A stretch of DNA of 64,000 nt from Pseudomonas sp. LB-090624 (GCF_003205205.1 NZ_QJRL01000010.1:62001-126000), one strand, 5' to 3'; counted from the first letter of the stretch, positions 44,655 through 55,972 are shown. Notes: generated by a model from the sequence alone, not told the origin. Made by a program: numbers and translations.

Positions 44655-45449
44655 ATGGACAATCGACCACTGTTCCAAGCAAGGTGGTCCTTGGGGCCAT
44701 TGGCAGCCTGTACGCTGCTGCCTATCGCTCTACTGTGTTTCTGGTTATGGCCCATTGGCCAGATCTTGTGCCTGACTTTCGACGAGTGGCTGTTCCACAG
44801 CCTGAATGCCCCGCTGGCCGACAACACCACCTGGCGCTACATATGGACGGTGGGCAGCCTGCGCCCGTTCGACATTGTCGTCGGCCTGATCCTGCTGGCC
44901 GTACTCATCCGGGGTGACTGGGTGTTCAAGGCAGCCCAGGTCCGTCAGGCCTTTTTCGGCTTTCTGGTCACGCTACTCCTCTTAGTGGTGATTCGCGCGC
45001 TGTTTTCCAAGTGGGTGGATGCAGCCGGCTGGCAGCACAAGAGCCCGTCGATGATGTTCGACGACGTCGTCCACCTCAGTGATTACTACCCGAACCTGGA
45101 AGCAGCCTGGGAGCTGAAGGACCGCTCCAGCAAGAGCTTCCCGGGGGATCACGCCTCGGTGCTTTTGATCTGGGCACTTTTCATGAGCGTGTTCAGCCGG
45201 CGCCTGGTGCAGTACCTGGTGGTCTGGGGGCTGGCGCTGCTGTTCATGCTGCCGCGCCTGGTGGCCGGTGCCCATTGGGGGCAGGATGACTACATCGGCG
45301 GGTTGCTGATGGCAGTGCTGGCGTTGGGCTGGAGCTACTACACACCGCTGGCGGCCAAGGGAAGCGAGGCGTTGATGCGCTGGACGGCGCCCATGTTCGA
45401 CCTGCTGGCCAGGTTACCGCTGGTCGGGCGGATGGCCGTGGTCCGCTAG
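44655..45449 (+). CDS. PAP2-family membrane phosphatase
   Basis: 264-aa inner-membrane protein with about six membrane segments. PAP2 motifs: a Lys-rich first motif region (RALFSKWVD), SKSFPGDHAS with the conserved Pro-Gly-Asp-His, and RLVAGAHWGQDDYIGG with the catalytic His. This is the LpxT-like branch, so it may dephosphorylate or transfer phosphate from undecaprenyl pyrophosphate or lipid A. Divergent from hslO. Confidence 0.88.
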   Translation: MDNRPLFQARWSLGPLAACTLLPIALLCFWLWPIGQILCLTFDEWLFHSLNAPLADNTTWRYIWTVGSLRPFDIVVGLILLAVLIRGDWVFKAAQVRQAFFGFLVTLLLLVVIRALFSKWVDAAGWQHKSPSMMFDDVVHLSDYYPNLEAAWELKDRSSKSFPGDHASVLLIWALFMSVFSRRLVQYLVVWGLALLFMLPRLVAGAHWGQDDYIGGLLMAVLALGWSYYTPLAAKGSEALMRWTAPMFDLLARLPLVGRMAVVR

Positions 45450-45508
45450 AGTCTTGGGGGCTGCTGCGCAGCCCTTTGGCGACACAACCCTATGGCTTGC
45501 GCAGTACC

Positions 45509-45550
45509 GTGGGAGCGGCCTTGTGTCGCGATGGGCCGCAAAGCGGCCCA
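45509..45550 (+). repeat. REP-type element
   Basis: gtgggagcggccttgtgtcg followed by cgatgggccgcaaagcggccca, the same long type as at 7731. Confidence 0.8.
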
Positions 45551-45552
45551 GG

Positions 45553-45954
45553 CTAGTCATAGCTCCCATGCAACTGGTGAATCTGCCGCCGCTGCTTCTT
45601 GGTCGGCCGCCCATCGGTAGTCACCCCCATGGCCCCCGCCTTGCGCATTTCCGCCGCCTGCTCCCGGCGCCGCACACTTTCTGCGGTCTCTTCATACAAC
45701 GTCTGCGCCTCCGGCGCCCCGCGTCGTACAACCGACAACGCCTTCACCACCACCGTGCGTTCATCGAACCCGGTACGCAGCACAAATTCGTCGCCCACCC
45801 GCGGCTCCTTGCCCGGCTTGCAACGCTCGCCCCGGCAGTGCACCTTGCCGCTCTCGATCGCCGCCTTGGCCAGCGCTCGCGTCTTGTAGAAGCGCGCGGC
45901 CCACAGCCACTTGTCCAGGCGAACCTTGTCATCGTCTTCGGCTTTTTGTGCCAT
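45553..45954 (-). CDS. hslR: S4-domain ribosome-associated heat shock protein Hsp15
   Basis: 133-aa RNA-binding protein that rescues stalled 50S subunits carrying peptidyl-tRNA. S4 domain at about 13-60 (VRLDKWLWAARFYKTRALAK) and a basic C-terminal tail (DGRPTKKQRRQIHQLH). The start at 45954 has GAGGT about 7 bases upstream; the frame extending to 45981 is not used. Confidence 0.93.
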   Translation of the reverse strand: MAQKAEDDDKVRLDKWLWAARFYKTRALAKAAIESGKVHCRGERCKPGKEPRVGDEFVLRTGFDERTVVVKALSVVRRGAPEAQTLYEETAESVRRREQAAEMRKAGAMGVTTDGRPTKKQRRQIHQLHGSYD

Positions 45955-46063
45955 CCCGTTACCTCGGATTCTGTCTTTCATCGAACTGTACTACCTTCAC
46001 ATACGGATGCAAAAAGTCCCCGCCATGCTTACAGTTCACCACCTCATTCGCAGGGTGTGCTTA

Positions 46064-46546
46064 GTGAAGACATTTGACCATTTGACTGTGATTGGCCTGC
46101 GCGAGTGGGTCGCCCTGCCCGACCTTGGCGTGGCTGGGTTACGCGCCAAGATCGACACCGGTGCCAGCACCTCCAGCCTGCACGCCACCGAGGTGGAACC
46201 GTTCGAGCGCGATGGCCAGCCGTGGGTGCGTTTTACCGCACACCTGGGCTCGGTGGTGCAGTTGCGTCACAGGCGGTGCGAGGCGCCGCTGGTGACCATG
46301 AAAACCATCAAGAGCTCCAACGGCCAGGCGCAGACCCGTTATGTCATCCGCACCTCGTTGGCGCTGGGCGATGGTGTGTGGGAGGTCGAATTCACCCTGG
46401 CCTGCCGCAAGAACATGCGGTACCGCCTGCTGCTCGGCTCCAAGGCGCTGATCCACGGCCAACTTGTAGTCAACCCCGGCCTGAAATACGTACAAGACAA
46501 ACCGGCCTTTCCGGCCACTCTCTCTCCTGTCACAGGTGCTGCATGA
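46064..46546 (+). CDS. rimB: ATP-dependent zinc protease-like protein RimB
   Basis: About 160 aa, PF05618 aspartyl-type protease fold: [20 protein letters not shown] holds the active-site D-T-G, and [20 protein letters not shown] the conserved C-terminal segment. In pseudomonads RimB acts with RimK to remove the glutamate residues RimK adds to ribosomal protein S6. The GTG start at 46064 ([16 protein letters not shown]) has AGGG upstream; an ATG at 46025 would add 13 residues. Coupled to rimK by an ATGA overlap. Confidence 0.88.
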   Translation: MKTFDHLTVIGLREWVALPDLGVAGLRAKIDTGASTSSLHATEVEPFERDGQPWVRFTAHLGSVVQLRHRRCEAPLVTMKTIKSSNGQAQTRYVIRTSLALGDGVWEVEFTLACRKNMRYRLLLGSKALIHGQLVVNPGLKYVQDKPAFPATLSPVTGAA

Positions 46547-47448
46547 AGATCGCTGTGCTGTCGCGCAATCCGCGTCTGTATTCCACCCGCCGCCTGGTCG
46601 AAGCCGGTATCCAGCGTGGCCACGAAATGGTGGTGATCGATACCCTGCGGGCCTACATGAACATTGCCAGCCACAAGCCGCAGATCCATTACCGCGGCAA
46701 GCCGCTGGAAGGCTTCGACGCAGTCATCCCGCGTATCGGCGCATCGGTGACATTCTATGGGTGCGCGGTACTGCGCCAGTTCGAAATGATGGGTGTGTAC
46801 CCGCTCAACGAATCAGTGGCCATTGCCCGCTCACGCGACAAGCTGCGGTCGCTGCAGCTGTTGTCACGACGCGGTATAGGCCTGCCGATCACCGGCTTTG
46901 CCCACTCGCCAGACGACATCCCCGATCTGATCCAGATGGTCAACGGCGCCCCGCTGGTGATCAAGGTTCTGGAAGGCACCCAAGGCATCGGCGTCGTGCT
47001 ATGCGAAACAACCCAGGCAGCCGAGTCCGTGATCGAGGCGTTCATGGGCCTGAAGCAAAACATCATGGTTCAGGAGTACATCAAGGAGGCCGGCGGTGCG
47101 GACATCCGCTGCTTCGTGGTAGGAGACAAGGTGATTGCCTCGATGAAGCGCCAGGCCAAGCCGGGCGAGTTCCGCTCCAACCTGCACCGTGGGGGCGTTG
47201 CAAGCCTGATCAAGATCACCCCTGAGGAACGGATTACCGCAATCCGGGCGGCCAAGGTGATGGGGTTGAGTGTTGCGGGTGTGGATATCCTGCGGTCCAA
47301 CCATGGGCCACTGGTGATGGAGGTGAACTCGTCGCCGGGGCTGGAGGGGATAGAGGTGACCACCGGCAAGAACGTCGCCGGGATGATCATCGAGCACCTT
47401 GAGAAGAATGGCGGGCCTAATCAGACCCGGACCAAGGGTAAGGGCTGA
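46543..47448 (+). CDS. rimK: Ribosomal protein S6 modification enzyme RimK
   Basis: 301-aa ATP-grasp ligase that adds glutamates to the C terminus of S6 and, in Pseudomonas, tunes the ribosome and downstream regulation. Motifs: ATP-grasp segments [15 protein letters not shown] and [19 protein letters not shown], and [20 protein letters not shown] with metal-binding residues. Overlaps rimB by 4 bases; the two form an operon. Confidence 0.94.
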   Translation: MKIAVLSRNPRLYSTRRLVEAGIQRGHEMVVIDTLRAYMNIASHKPQIHYRGKPLEGFDAVIPRIGASVTFYGCAVLRQFEMMGVYPLNESVAIARSRDKLRSLQLLSRRGIGLPITGFAHSPDDIPDLIQMVNGAPLVIKVLEGTQGIGVVLCETTQAAESVIEAFMGLKQNIMVQEYIKEAGGADIRCFVVGDKVIASMKRQAKPGEFRSNLHRGGVASLIKITPEERITAIRAAKVMGLSVAGVDILRSNHGPLVMEVNSSPGLEGIEVTTGKNVAGMIIEHLEKNGGPNQTRTKGKG

Positions 47449-47462
47449 GGTAAGCCTGTGCC

Positions 47463-47494
47463 GGCCTCTTCGCGGCCAAAGCCGCGAAGAGGCC
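47463..47494. repeat. REP palindrome with perfect 14-bp stem
   Basis: ggcctcttcgcggc / gccgcgaagaggcc around a caaa loop, between convergent rimK and envZ. It could serve as a terminator. Confidence 0.85.
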
Positions 47495-47502
47495 AGTGAG
47501 CC

Positions 47503-48816
47503 TCACACTGCGTTACGCGGCAGCAAAAGCCCCAGCGGCAAACGCACCCGCGCCTCGATACCCCCGCCAGACCGGTTACGCAGCTCCACATTCCCGCCAT
47601 GCTGTGCCGCGATCCGCTTGACGATCGCCAGCCCCAGCCCGGTACCTTTGCCGCCTCGCGCCCGGTCTCCACGAATGAACGGATTGAAGATGGTCTCCAG
47701 TTCCGACTCGTCGATCCCGGTGCCACGGTCCAGCACACTCAGCACCACGTACGGTGCGCTCTCGTCACCCGACACATAGGCAGCCACTTCGACCCCCTTG
47801 CCGGCATGATGCAGGGCGTTGCCGATCAGGTTGCCCAACATGCGCTTGAGCGATACCCGCCGCAGAGGGAACGGCGGAATCGGCTCCAGACACAGGCGCA
47901 CACGCTCTTGCGGCTGGTTGTACGGCGCTACGACTTCACGTACCAGGTCAGCCAGGTCGACCTCCTCCACCGGCTCGTCGCGGCCATCGCGGATAAACGC
48001 CAGGAACTGGTCGAGGATCGCATCCATGTCCTCGATATCGCGGACCATGTCGTCACTCAAGTCGCTGTCGCTGTTCAGCAACGACAGCGACAGGCGCAGG
48101 CGCGTCAGCGGCGTGCGCAGGTCGTGGGAAACCCCGGCCAGCATCAGCTCGCGCTCCCGTCCGGCCTGCTCGACGTCTTCGGCCATCTGGTTGAAGGCCT
48201 TGTACACCTCGGTCATTTCGCTGGGTGTGTCGCTGATCGGCAGGCGCACACTGCGCCCCTGGCCCAGCTGGCGGGCAGCAAACACCAGCCGCTTGAGCGG
48301 CTGGTTCAGCTGGCGTACGAAAATCCAAGCCGAGGCTGTGGACAACAGGCCGATGGCCAGGAACCAGCCCAGCACGTTCCAGATCTTCTGCCCCCGCAAC
48401 GGGTGCGGGTAAAGCGGCACCTTCAACCATCCCGGGCCGAGGCTTGGCGCATTGACCCACAACGCCGGTGGCGCATGAATGCGCAACCGCACCTCGGTGT
48501 CCTCACCCAGCTCGGCCTGCATCTGCCGCTGGTAGATTTCGCTGTAGGGCCAGTGCTGCTCACCTTCGGGCACACCTGAGCCGGTCACGCGGATAAGGCC
48601 TGCCGCCTCGGCGATCTTGTCGCGGTTTTCTTCGTCGGCAGCCCAATAGGCGCGCAAGGTCAGCGCCACACCGTGACTGTACTGACGGTCGACCAGTACG
48701 TCCTCGTTCATCAGCAGGTAGACCAGCGTCAGAGCCTTGGAGAACAGGACGACGATCAACACCAGCCACAAGGTGCGGGCGAAGAAACTTTGCGGAAACC
48801 AGAGCGGTGTTTTCAT
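47503..48816 (-). CDS. envZ: Sensor histidine kinase EnvZ
   Basis: 437-aa inner-membrane osmosensor kinase. First membrane segment at 14-36, periplasmic domain, second at about 147-167, HAMP, phospho-accepting His in VSHDLRTPLTRLRLSLSLL, and ATPase boxes DRGTGIDESE and GKGTGLGLAIVKRIA. It lies 13 bases after ompR and is co-transcribed with it. Confidence 0.94.
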   Translation of the reverse strand: MKTPLWFPQSFFARTLWLVLIVVLFSKALTLVYLLMNEDVLVDRQYSHGVALTLRAYWAADEENRDKIAEAAGLIRVTGSGVPEGEQHWPYSEIYQRQMQAELGEDTEVRLRIHAPPALWVNAPSLGPGWLKVPLYPHPLRGQKIWNVLGWFLAIGLLSTASAWIFVRQLNQPLKRLVFAARQLGQGRSVRLPISDTPSEMTEVYKAFNQMAEDVEQAGRERELMLAGVSHDLRTPLTRLRLSLSLLNSDSDLSDDMVRDIEDMDAILDQFLAFIRDGRDEPVEEVDLADLVREVVAPYNQPQERVRLCLEPIPPFPLRRVSLKRMLGNLIGNALHHAGKGVEVAAYVSGDESAPYVVLSVLDRGTGIDESELETIFNPFIRGDRARGGKGTGLGLAIVKRIAAQHGGNVELRNRSGGGIEARVRLPLGLLLPRNAV

Positions 48817-48829
48817 CGACGGTCAGGCA

Positions 48830-49570
48830 TCACTTTCCGGCGTTGCCGTCCGGCACGAACACGTAGCCCACGCCCCACACGGTCTGAATGTAACGTGGCT
48901 TGGACGGGTCTGGCTCGATCATGCGACGCAAGCGCGAAATCTGCACGTCGATTGAGCGCTCCAGCGCATCCCATTCACGGCCACGGGCCAGGTTCATCAG
49001 TTTGTCGCGGGTCAGCGGTTCGCGGGCGTGCATTACCAGCGCCTTGAGCACGGCGAACTCACCGGTGGTGAGCATATGCACTTCGTCCCCACGTTTCAGT
49101 TCACGGGTTGCCAGCGACAGCTCGTAGTCGCCAAAGGTGACCGACTCGTCTTCGCTGCCCGGTGCACCCGGCACGCTTGGTGCCTGGCGGCGCAGCACGG
49201 CCTTGACCCGCGCCATCAGCTCGTCCGGGTTGAACGGCTTGCCCAGGTAATCGTCGGCGCCCAGCTCCAGACCCTTGATGCGGCTGAGCTCGTCGCCCTT
49301 GGCGGTCAGCATGATGATCGGGATCTGGTTGTTCTGCTGGCGCAGGCGTTTGCATGCGGACAGGCCATCCTCGCCCGGCAGCATCAGGTCGAGCACCACC
49401 AGGTTGAACACCTCCCGCGACAGCAGGCGGTCCATCTGTTCGGTGTTGGGCACCGCGCGGGCACGGTAGCCCTTGCTGGTGAAGAAACGCTCCAGCAGGC
49501 TGCTCAGCCCTGGATCGTCGTCGACGATGAGAATCTTGTCACCTTCAGCGGTGTTTGCGGTGCCGGTCAT
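48830..49570 (-). CDS. ompR: Response regulator OmpR
   Basis: 246-aa winged-helix regulator: receiver with DDD (17-19) and phospho-acceptor D61 ([12 protein letters not shown]), K near 111 ([10 protein letters not shown]), and a DNA-binding domain ([20 protein letters not shown]). GAGGAG ribosome site directly upstream. First gene of the ompR-envZ operon, divergent from tex. Confidence 0.95.
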   Translation of the reverse strand: MTGTANTAEGDKILIVDDDPGLSSLLERFFTSKGYRARAVPNTEQMDRLLSREVFNLVVLDLMLPGEDGLSACKRLRQQNNQIPIIMLTAKGDELSRIKGLELGADDYLGKPFNPDELMARVKAVLRRQAPSVPGAPGSEDESVTFGDYELSLATRELKRGDEVHMLTTGEFAVLKALVMHAREPLTRDKLMNLARGREWDALERSIDVQISRLRRMIEPDPSKPRYIQTVWGVGYVFVPDGNAGK

Positions 49571-49787
49571 GAATAACTCCTCTGATATCGCCGCGCATTA
49601 TGGCGTAGCCATTGCAACGCGTGCCGTGAGCATTGTTAGCAGATTTTTCCCCAGGCGCCAGTTCCGGCTGGCCGGGCGCCATCACCGCAAGCCGTTTGCG
49701 ATGGGTATAATGCGCGGCTTTCATCCAGCGCCGCCGGGCGAAAAGCCCACAGGCGACCCCCGTATTCACAAATGTCAGGTGGTTTAC

Positions 49788-52112
49788 ATGGACAGCATCA
49801 ACAGCCGTATCGCCGAGGAACTGGGCGTACGCCCCCAGCAGGTCGAGGCGGCCGTGGGCCTGTTGGACGAAGGCTCGACCGTGCCTTTCATCGCCCGTTA
49901 CCGCAAGGAAGTGACCGGTAGCCTGGACGACACCCAGCTGCGCCATCTGGAAGAGCGCCTGCGCTACCTGCGCGAACTCGACGAGCGCCGCGCCAGCATC
50001 CTGTCCAGCATCGAGGAACAGGGCAAGCTGACCCCTGAGCTCGCCCGCGAGATCAAGCTGGCCGACACCAAGACCCGCCTCGAAGACCTGTACCTGCCGT
50101 ACAAACAGAAGCGTCGCACCAAGGGCCAGATTGCCCTGGAGGCCGGCCTCGGCGAGCTGGCCGACGGCCTGTTCAACGACCCGGGCCTGACCCCGGAAAG
50201 CGAAGCGGCGCGCTTCGTCGACGCCGAAAAAGGCGTGGCCGATGTCAAGGCCGCACTGGAAGGCGCCAAGTACATTCTCATGGAGCGCTTCGCCGAGGAC
50301 GCCGCACTGCTCGACAAGCTGCGCAGCTTCCTCAAGCAGGAAGCCGTGCTCAGCGCCCGTGTGGTGGCAGGCAAGGAAGAGGAAGGCGCCAAGTTCCGCG
50401 ACTACTTCGCCCATGACGAACTGCTGCGCAGCGCTCCGTCGCACCGCGCCCTGGCGATTTTCCGCGGGCGCAACGAAGGCGTGCTGAGCGCCTCGTTGAA
50501 GGTTGGCGAAGAGCTGCCCGGCACCCTGCACCCATGCGAGCTGATGATCGGCAACCACGTCGGCATCGAAAACCGTAACCGTCCGGCCGACAAGTGGCTC
50601 GGCGAGGTAGTGCGCTGGACCTGGAAGGTCAAGCTGTACACTCACCTTGAGACCGACCTGTTCGGCGAACTGCGCGACAATGCCGAAGCCGAGGCGATCA
50701 ACGTGTTCGCCCACAACCTGCACGACCTGCTGCTGGCCGCACCGGCCGGCCCGCGCGCCACCCTGGGCTTCGACCCGGGCCTGCGCACCGGCTGCAAGAT
50801 CGCCGTGGTCGACGCCACTGGCAAGCTGCTGGATCACACCACGGTCTACCCGCACGCGCCGAAAAACGACTGGGACCGCACCCTCTCGATCATGGCCGCG
50901 CTGTGCGCCAAGCACTCGGTGGAGCTGATCGCTATCGGCAATGGCACCGCCAGCCGCGAGAGCGACAAGCTGGTGGCCGAACTGGTCAAAAAGTATCCAG
51001 CACTGAAAATCACCAAGATCATGGTCTCTGAAGCCGGCGCTTCGGTGTACTCGGCATCGGAACTGGCCGCCCGCGAGTTCCCGGACCTGGACGTATCGAT
51101 CCGGGGTGCAGTGTCGATTGCCCGCCGCTTGCAAGACCCGCTGGCCGAACTGGTGAAGATCGACCCAAAATCCATTGGGGTCGGTCAGTACCAGCACGAC
51201 GTGTCGCAACTGAAACTGGCGCGCGGCCTGGACGCTGTGGTCGAGGACTGTGTAAACGCCGTGGGCGTGGATGTGAACACCGCCTCGGTGGCGCTGCTGA
51301 CTCGCATCTCTGGCCTTAACGCCACGCTGGCACAGAACATTGTCGCCCACCGTGACGCCAATGGCCCGTTCGCCACCCGGGCAGCGCTGAAAAAAGTCAG
51401 CCGCCTGGGTGAAAAAACGTTCGAACAGGCCGCCGGCTTCCTGCGCGTGATGAACGGCGACAACCCGCTGGACGCCTCGGCAGTTCACCCCGAGGCCTAC
51501 CCGTTGGTGCAGCGGATCGCCGCCGGCACCGACCGGGACATCCGCTCGCTGATCGGCGACAGCAGCTTCCTCAAGCGCCTCGACCCGAAGAAGTTCACTG
51601 ACGAAACCTTCGGCCTGCCGACCGTTACCGACATCCTGCAGGAGCTGGACAAGCCCGGCCGCGACCCACGCCCCGAGTTCAAGACCGCGACCTTCCAGGA
51701 CGGCGTCGAAGACCTCAAGGACCTAGAACCGGGCATGATCCTCGAGGGCGTGGTGACCAACGTGACCAACTTCGGGGCCTTCGTCGACATCGGCGTGCAT
51801 CAGGACGGCCTGGTGCACATTTCGGCGCTGTCGGAGAAGTTCATCAAGGACCCCCGTGAAGCGGTCAAGGCAGGTGACGTGGTCAAGGTCAAGGTCATGG
51901 AAGTGGACATCCCGCGCAAGCGCGTCGGCCTGTCCATGCGCATGGGCGACACCCCGGGCGAGAAGGTCGAAGGCAACCGCGGCGGTAACCGCGGTAATGG
52001 CGGCAACCGCCAGCAGCAGGCGCCGCGCCAGCGTGAAACCGCCACGGCCGCGCCGGCCAACAACGCCATGGCCTCGCTGTTCGCCAACGCCAAGCAGCTG
52101 AAGAAGAAGTGA
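49788..52112 (+). CDS. tex: RNA-binding transcription accessory protein Tex
   Basis: 774-aa cytoplasmic nucleic-acid-binding protein linked to transcription and stress. N-terminal HTH region, YqgF-like core ([20 protein letters not shown]), helix-hairpin-helix elements ([20 protein letters not shown]), and a C-terminal S1 domain ([32 protein letters not shown]) followed by a Gly/Arg/Gln-rich low-complexity tail. The start at 49788 has AGGTGG upstream; a frame reaching 49473 overlaps ompR and is not used. Confidence 0.95.
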   Translation: MDSINSRIAEELGVRPQQVEAAVGLLDEGSTVPFIARYRKEVTGSLDDTQLRHLEERLRYLRELDERRASILSSIEEQGKLTPELAREIKLADTKTRLEDLYLPYKQKRRTKGQIALEAGLGELADGLFNDPGLTPESEAARFVDAEKGVADVKAALEGAKYILMERFAEDAALLDKLRSFLKQEAVLSARVVAGKEEEGAKFRDYFAHDELLRSAPSHRALAIFRGRNEGVLSASLKVGEELPGTLHPCELMIGNHVGIENRNRPADKWLGEVVRWTWKVKLYTHLETDLFGELRDNAEAEAINVFAHNLHDLLLAAPAGPRATLGFDPGLRTGCKIAVVDATGKLLDHTTVYPHAPKNDWDRTLSIMAALCAKHSVELIAIGNGTASRESDKLVAELVKKYPALKITKIMVSEAGASVYSASELAAREFPDLDVSIRGAVSIARRLQDPLAELVKIDPKSIGVGQYQHDVSQLKLARGLDAVVEDCVNAVGVDVNTASVALLTRISGLNATLAQNIVAHRDANGPFATRAALKKVSRLGEKTFEQAAGFLRVMNGDNPLDASAVHPEAYPLVQRIAAGTDRDIRSLIGDSSFLKRLDPKKFTDETFGLPTVTDILQELDKPGRDPRPEFKTATFQDGVEDLKDLEPGMILEGVVTNVTNFGAFVDIGVHQDGLVHISALSEKFIKDPREAVKAGDVVKVKVMEVDIPRKRVGLSMRMGDTPGEKVEGNRGGNRGNGGNRQQQAPRQRETATAAPANNAMASLFANAKQLKKK

Positions 52113-52495
52113 TGGACGTACCACGCGAATACGTCGAAAGCGCCTTCAGTCAGCTACTCGGCTGCCGCCTGCAACGCCTGGACACAGGCGTTGCCGAGGT
52201 AGCCCTGGCGCTTGAGCCACAGTTGCGTAACCGTGGTCAGAAACTGCACGGCGGGGCGATCTTCAGCCTGGTGGACATCGCCATGGGCCTGGCCTGCTCG
52301 GCCAGCCATGGCTTTGACCAACAAAGCGTCACCATCGAGTGCAAGATCAACTACATGCGCGCCGTGAGCGACGGCGAAGTGCTGTGCACTGCTCGGGTGC
52401 TGCATGCCGGGCGGCGCACCTTGGTGGTCGACGCCGACGTAGTCCAGGGCGACAAGCTGGTGGCCAAAGCGCAAGGAACCTTCGCGGTTCTCTAG
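52112..52495 (+). CDS. PaaI-like hotdog thioesterase
   Basis: 127-aa thioesterase: QKLHGGAIFSLVDIAMGLAC carries the His-Gly-Gly and Asp of the PaaI/YdiI active site. Likely acts on acyl- or aryl-CoA; substrate unknown. The ATG shares a base with the tex stop (a GTG 3 bases earlier is in frame too), so it is co-translated with tex. Confidence 0.9.
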   Translation: MDVPREYVESAFSQLLGCRLQRLDTGVAEVALALEPQLRNRGQKLHGGAIFSLVDIAMGLACSASHGFDQQSVTIECKINYMRAVSDGEVLCTARVLHAGRRTLVVDADVVQGDKLVAKAQGTFAVL

Positions 52496-52648
52496 CTCAC
52501 CAAGCAGTATCTGCGGTATTTTCAGCAGTGCGCTGGCACTGCTGGATCCGCGTAAACCAGGCGACAACGCCAGTTCCTTTCTTCCTACCCTTGTAGACCG
52601 TTATCTCTACCCCCATATTGGGGCGACTGACGCGTGAAGGAATACATC

Positions 52649-54226
52649 TTGAGCGAACTCCTCAACCGCCGCCTGAGCCTGCTCGGCGCCAATCTTCCCC
52701 TGCTCAAGCAGTGCCTGCACGGTATTGAGCGCGAATGCCTGCGCGTAACCGATGAAGGTCGCCTGGCCCAGACCCCGCACCCGGAAGCACTGGGATCGGC
52801 CCTGACCAACGAGCAGATCACCACCGACTATTCCGAGTCGCTGCTGGAGTTCATCACCCCGGCATTGGCCGACCCGGCCAAGGTGCTCGAAAGCCTCGAA
52901 CAGACCCACCGTTTCGTCTACAGCAAGCTCGGCGACGAATACCTGTGGAGCCCGTCGATGCCATGCACACTGCCGGCCGAGGAGGACATCCCGATAGCCG
53001 AGTACGGCACCTCGAACATCGGCAAGCTCAAGCACGTCTACCGCAAGGGATTGGCCCTGCGTTACGGCCGCACCATGCAGTGCATCGCCGGTATCCATTA
53101 CAATTTCTCGCTGCCCGAAGCGCTGTGGCCGCTGCTGCGCGCCGCCGAAGGCAGCAGCGAGAATGACCGCGACTACCAGTCGTCGGCCTACATTGCGCTG
53201 ATCCGCAACTTCCGCCGCTACAGCTGGCTGCTGATGTACCTGTTCGGCGCTTCGCCGGCCCTGGACAAAGGCTTCATGCGTGGCCGACCGCACCAGCTGG
53301 AAGAGCTGGATGCCGAAACCCTGTACCTGCCCTACGCCACCAGCCTGCGCATGAGCGACCTGGGCTACCAGAGCAATGCCCAGGCCGGCCTGACGCCGTG
53401 CTACAACAACCTGGCCAGCTACACCGACAGCCTGCGCAAGGCGGTGGGCACGCCCTACCCGCCTTACGTTGAAGTCGGCACGCACGTCGACGGCGAGTGG
53501 GTACAGCTGAACACCAACATTCTGCAGATCGAAAACGAGTACTACTCGAACATCCGCCCCAAGCGCGTCACCTACACCGGCGAGCGGCCGATCCAGGCCC
53601 TGACCTCGCGGGGCGTGCAGTATGTGGAAGTGCGCTGCCTGGACATCAACCCGTTCCTGCCGGTAGGTATCGACCTCACCGAAGCGCGCTTCCTCGACGC
53701 GTTCCTGCTGTTCTGCGCCCTGGACGACAGCCCGCAACTGGACAACGGCGAGTGCGGCCAGTGCACCAGCAACTTCCTGACCGTGGTCAAGGAAGGCCGT
53801 CGCCCTGGCCTGGAGCTACAGCGCAACGGCCAACCAGTCGGCCTGAAAGAATGGGCCAGCGAGCTGCTAGAGCGCATTCGGCAACTGGCCAACCTGCTCG
53901 ACCAGGCTCAAGGCGGTGATGAGCATGCCAACGCCCTGGATGCTCAGCAGGCCAAAGTCGATGACGCCTCGCTGACGCCTTCGGCACAGGTACTGGCACG
54001 CATGACCGAGCATGACGAAAGCTTCGTGAAGTTCTCGCTGCGTCAGAGCCGTATTCACGCCGAGACGTTCCGCGAGCAACCACTGAGCCACGAACAGCAA
54101 CAGGCATACGAAACGCTGGCCCGCGAGTCGCTGGCCAAGCAGTCCGAGCTGGAACAGGAAGAAGTCGGTGACTTCGACCTGTTCGTCGGTGCCTACCAGG
54201 CCAGTATCCTGGCGATCAGCAACTGA
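52649..54226 (+). CDS. gshA: Glutamate-cysteine ligase
   Basis: 525-aa cytoplasmic enzyme for the first step of glutathione synthesis (proteobacterial type). Motifs: [18 protein letters not shown] (ATP/Glu binding), [35 protein letters not shown] and [21 protein letters not shown] region, RCLDINPF. The start is taken as TTG at 52649 ([12 protein letters not shown]) because AAGGA lies 7 bases upstream and relatives begin there; a GTG at 52634 would add 5 residues. Confidence 0.94.
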   Translation: MSELLNRRLSLLGANLPLLKQCLHGIERECLRVTDEGRLAQTPHPEALGSALTNEQITTDYSESLLEFITPALADPAKVLESLEQTHRFVYSKLGDEYLWSPSMPCTLPAEEDIPIAEYGTSNIGKLKHVYRKGLALRYGRTMQCIAGIHYNFSLPEALWPLLRAAEGSSENDRDYQSSAYIALIRNFRRYSWLLMYLFGASPALDKGFMRGRPHQLEELDAETLYLPYATSLRMSDLGYQSNAQAGLTPCYNNLASYTDSLRKAVGTPYPPYVEVGTHVDGEWVQLNTNILQIENEYYSNIRPKRVTYTGERPIQALTSRGVQYVEVRCLDINPFLPVGIDLTEARFLDAFLLFCALDDSPQLDNGECGQCTSNFLTVVKEGRRPGLELQRNGQPVGLKEWASELLERIRQLANLLDQAQGGDEHANALDAQQAKVDDASLTPSAQVLARMTEHDESFVKFSLRQSRIHAETFREQPLSHEQQQAYETLARESLAKQSELEQEEVGDFDLFVGAYQASILAISN

Positions 54227-54858
54227 TGACGCGTACCGCCACCCCGCGCAAGCCACGCGCCAGCAGCCAGGCCAGGATCGAGGCGATTCTGGCCGCTGCC
54301 CGCGAGCTGCTGGCCGAGCTGGGGGTGGCCGGGCTGTCGATATACAGCGTTGCCGAGCGTGCGCAGATTCCACCGTCGTCGGTGTACCACTTCTTCGCCA
54401 GCGTGCCGGCGTTGCTCGAGGCGTTAACCGCCGATGTCCACCGGGCTTTCCGTGAAGCTTTGAGCGCACCGATCGACAACCGCGCGTTCAGCACGTGGCA
54501 TGAGCTGTCCCGGCTGATCGAGCAGCGCATGCTGGATATCTACAATGAAGATGCGGCGGCGCGGCAGTTGATTCTGGCGCAGCATGGGCTGAGCGAAGTA
54601 GTGCAGGCCGACCGGCAGCACGATATGGAACTGGGCGACTTGATGTACAAGTTGTTCGACCAGCATTTTCACTTGCCGGTGATGCCGCTGGATGTGGATG
54701 TATTTGCCTTGGCCATGGAGCTGAGCGACCGGGTGTATGCACGGTCGGTGCAGTTGCATGAAGCGATCACCCCACGCATGGCCGAGGAAGGCAAGCGGGT
54801 GTTCGAAGCGTATCTGGGGTTGTACCTGCCGCCATTTCTGGCCAAGCGTTCCAGCTGA
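54226..54858 (+). CDS. TetR/AcrR-family transcriptional regulator
   Basis: 210 aa. N-terminal HTH at about residues 33-60 (LGVAGLSIYSVAERAQIPPS followed by SVYHFF), basic N terminus, and a helical C-terminal ligand domain. Start overlaps the gshA stop (TGATG), so it is co-transcribed with gshA. Target and effector unknown. Confidence 0.9.
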   Translation: MTRTATPRKPRASSQARIEAILAAARELLAELGVAGLSIYSVAERAQIPPSSVYHFFASVPALLEALTADVHRAFREALSAPIDNRAFSTWHELSRLIEQRMLDIYNEDAAARQLILAQHGLSEVVQADRQHDMELGDLMYKLFDQHFHLPVMPLDVDVFALAMELSDRVYARSVQLHEAITPRMAEEGKRVFEAYLGLYLPPFLAKRSS

Positions 54859-54863
54859 GAAAT

Positions 54864-54885
54864 TTGGGGCCGCAAGCAGCCCCAA
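54864..54885. terminator. Hairpin between convergent genes
   Basis: TTGGGGC (54864-54870) / GCCCCAA (54879-54885) between the TetR gene and ssuF; no strong T run. Confidence 0.45.
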
Positions 54886-54900
54886 TATCGAGCAAACGCA

Positions 54901-55116
54901 TCACAGCTTGGCGATAGACACTTCAGTCGACTTCACAAAGGCAATCACTTCACTGCCCACCTGCAGCTCCAGCTCACGCACGGAGCGGGTGGTGATGACC
55001 GAAGTCACGATGCCCGAGGCGGTCTGCACGTCGATTTCCGACAGTACCGGGCCTTCAAGGATTTCTTTCACGGTGCCTTTGAACTGGTTGCGAACGTTGA
55101 TGGCTTTGATGGTCAT
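54901..55116 (-). CDS. ssuF: Molybdopterin-binding-like TOBE protein SsuF
   Basis: 71-aa single-domain Mop/TOBE protein (INVRNQFKGTVKEILEGPVL, then TSVITTRSVRELELQVGSEV and IAFVKSTEVSIAKL), a fold that forms hexamers binding molybdate or related oxyanions. It is the last gene of the ssu operon; in P. putida a protein of this kind (SsuF) is required for growth on sulfonates and sulfate esters. RBS GAAGGA upstream. Confidence 0.9.
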   Translation of the reverse strand: MTIKAINVRNQFKGTVKEILEGPVLSEIDVQTASGIVTSVITTRSVRELELQVGSEVIAFVKSTEVSIAKL

Positions 55117-55159
55117 GATTTGCTTCCTTCTCTTGGCTTCAGTCTGGTAAGTGAGTCAT

Positions 55160-55972
55160 TCAGTGCGCCCAACGCAGTTGCGTGGGCAAAGGCGCTACAG
55201 GATCCGGCTCGGGCGCGGCGCCCGGGGCCGACAGAACACGGTTGAGTACTTCGCTTTCCAGCGCGGCCAAGCGGTGCGAACCACGCGCCCGGGGCCGTGC
55301 CAGGTCGACAGTGAGGTCGAGCCCGACTTCGCCGTCCTCGATCAGGATTACCCGGTCAGCCACGGCAACCGCCTCGCTGACATCGTGGGTAACCAGCAAT
55401 ACGGTGAAGCCGTGTTGACGCCACAGGCGCTCGATCAGTTGCTGCATCTCGATACGGGTCAGGGCATCCAGCGCGCCGAGCGGCTCGTCCAGCAGCAGCA
55501 GGCGAGGCTGGTGGATGAGCGCCCGCGCCAACGCCACACGCTGCTTCTGGCCGCCAGACAATGCTGCCGGCCATTCCTGGGCACGGTCGGCCAGGCCGAC
55601 CGCCTCCAAGGCATCCAGCGCACGTGGGCGCCAGTCGCCAGACAGGCCAAGACCAACGTTGTCGATCACTTTCTTCCACGGCAGCAGTCGTGCGTCCTGG
55701 AACATCAGGCGGGTTTCTTCACGGGCCTCGTCCAGCGGCGCAGCACCGGCCAGCAGTTGTCCGGCAGTGGGCTGGTCGAGCCCGGCCAGCAACCGCAACA
55801 AGGTGCTCTTGCCGCAGCCGCTGCGGCCAACGATGGCAACGAACTGGCCGGCCGGAATGTGCAGGTCGATACCCTTCAATACTTCGCGCTGGCCAAAAGT
55901 CTTGCGCAGGCCGTTGGAGGCCAGCGGGATGCCACGCAGCAGGCGTGGCGGCTGTTCCTTGAGCACGGTCAT
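55160..55972 (-). CDS. ssuB: Alkanesulfonate ABC transporter ATPase SsuB
   Basis: 270-aa ATPase of the sulfonate importer. Walker [10 protein letters not shown], signature LSGGQKQR, Walker B LLLLDEP and switch THD are all visible. The start at 55972 ([12 protein letters not shown]) is supported by GGAGGG 4-5 bases upstream. It overlaps ssuC by 4 bases (ATGA). Confidence 0.95.
   Translation of the reverse strand: MTVLKEQPPRLLRGIPLASNGLRKTFGQREVLKGIDLHIPAGQFVAIVGRSGCGKSTLLRLLAGLDQPTAGQLLAGAAPLDEAREETRLMFQDARLLPWKKVIDNVGLGLSGDWRPRALDALEAVGLADRAQEWPAALSGGQKQRVALARALIHQPRLLLLDEPLGALDALTRIEMQQLIERLWRQHGFTVLLVTHDVSEAVAVADRVILIEDGEVGLDLTVDLARPRARGSHRLAALESEVLNRVLSAPGAAPEPDPVAPLPTQLRWAH

Noticed and set aside
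49545..51488. A 647-codon minus-strand frame opposite tex
   Set aside because: Antisense shadow; the tex frame holds the YqgF and S1 domains.
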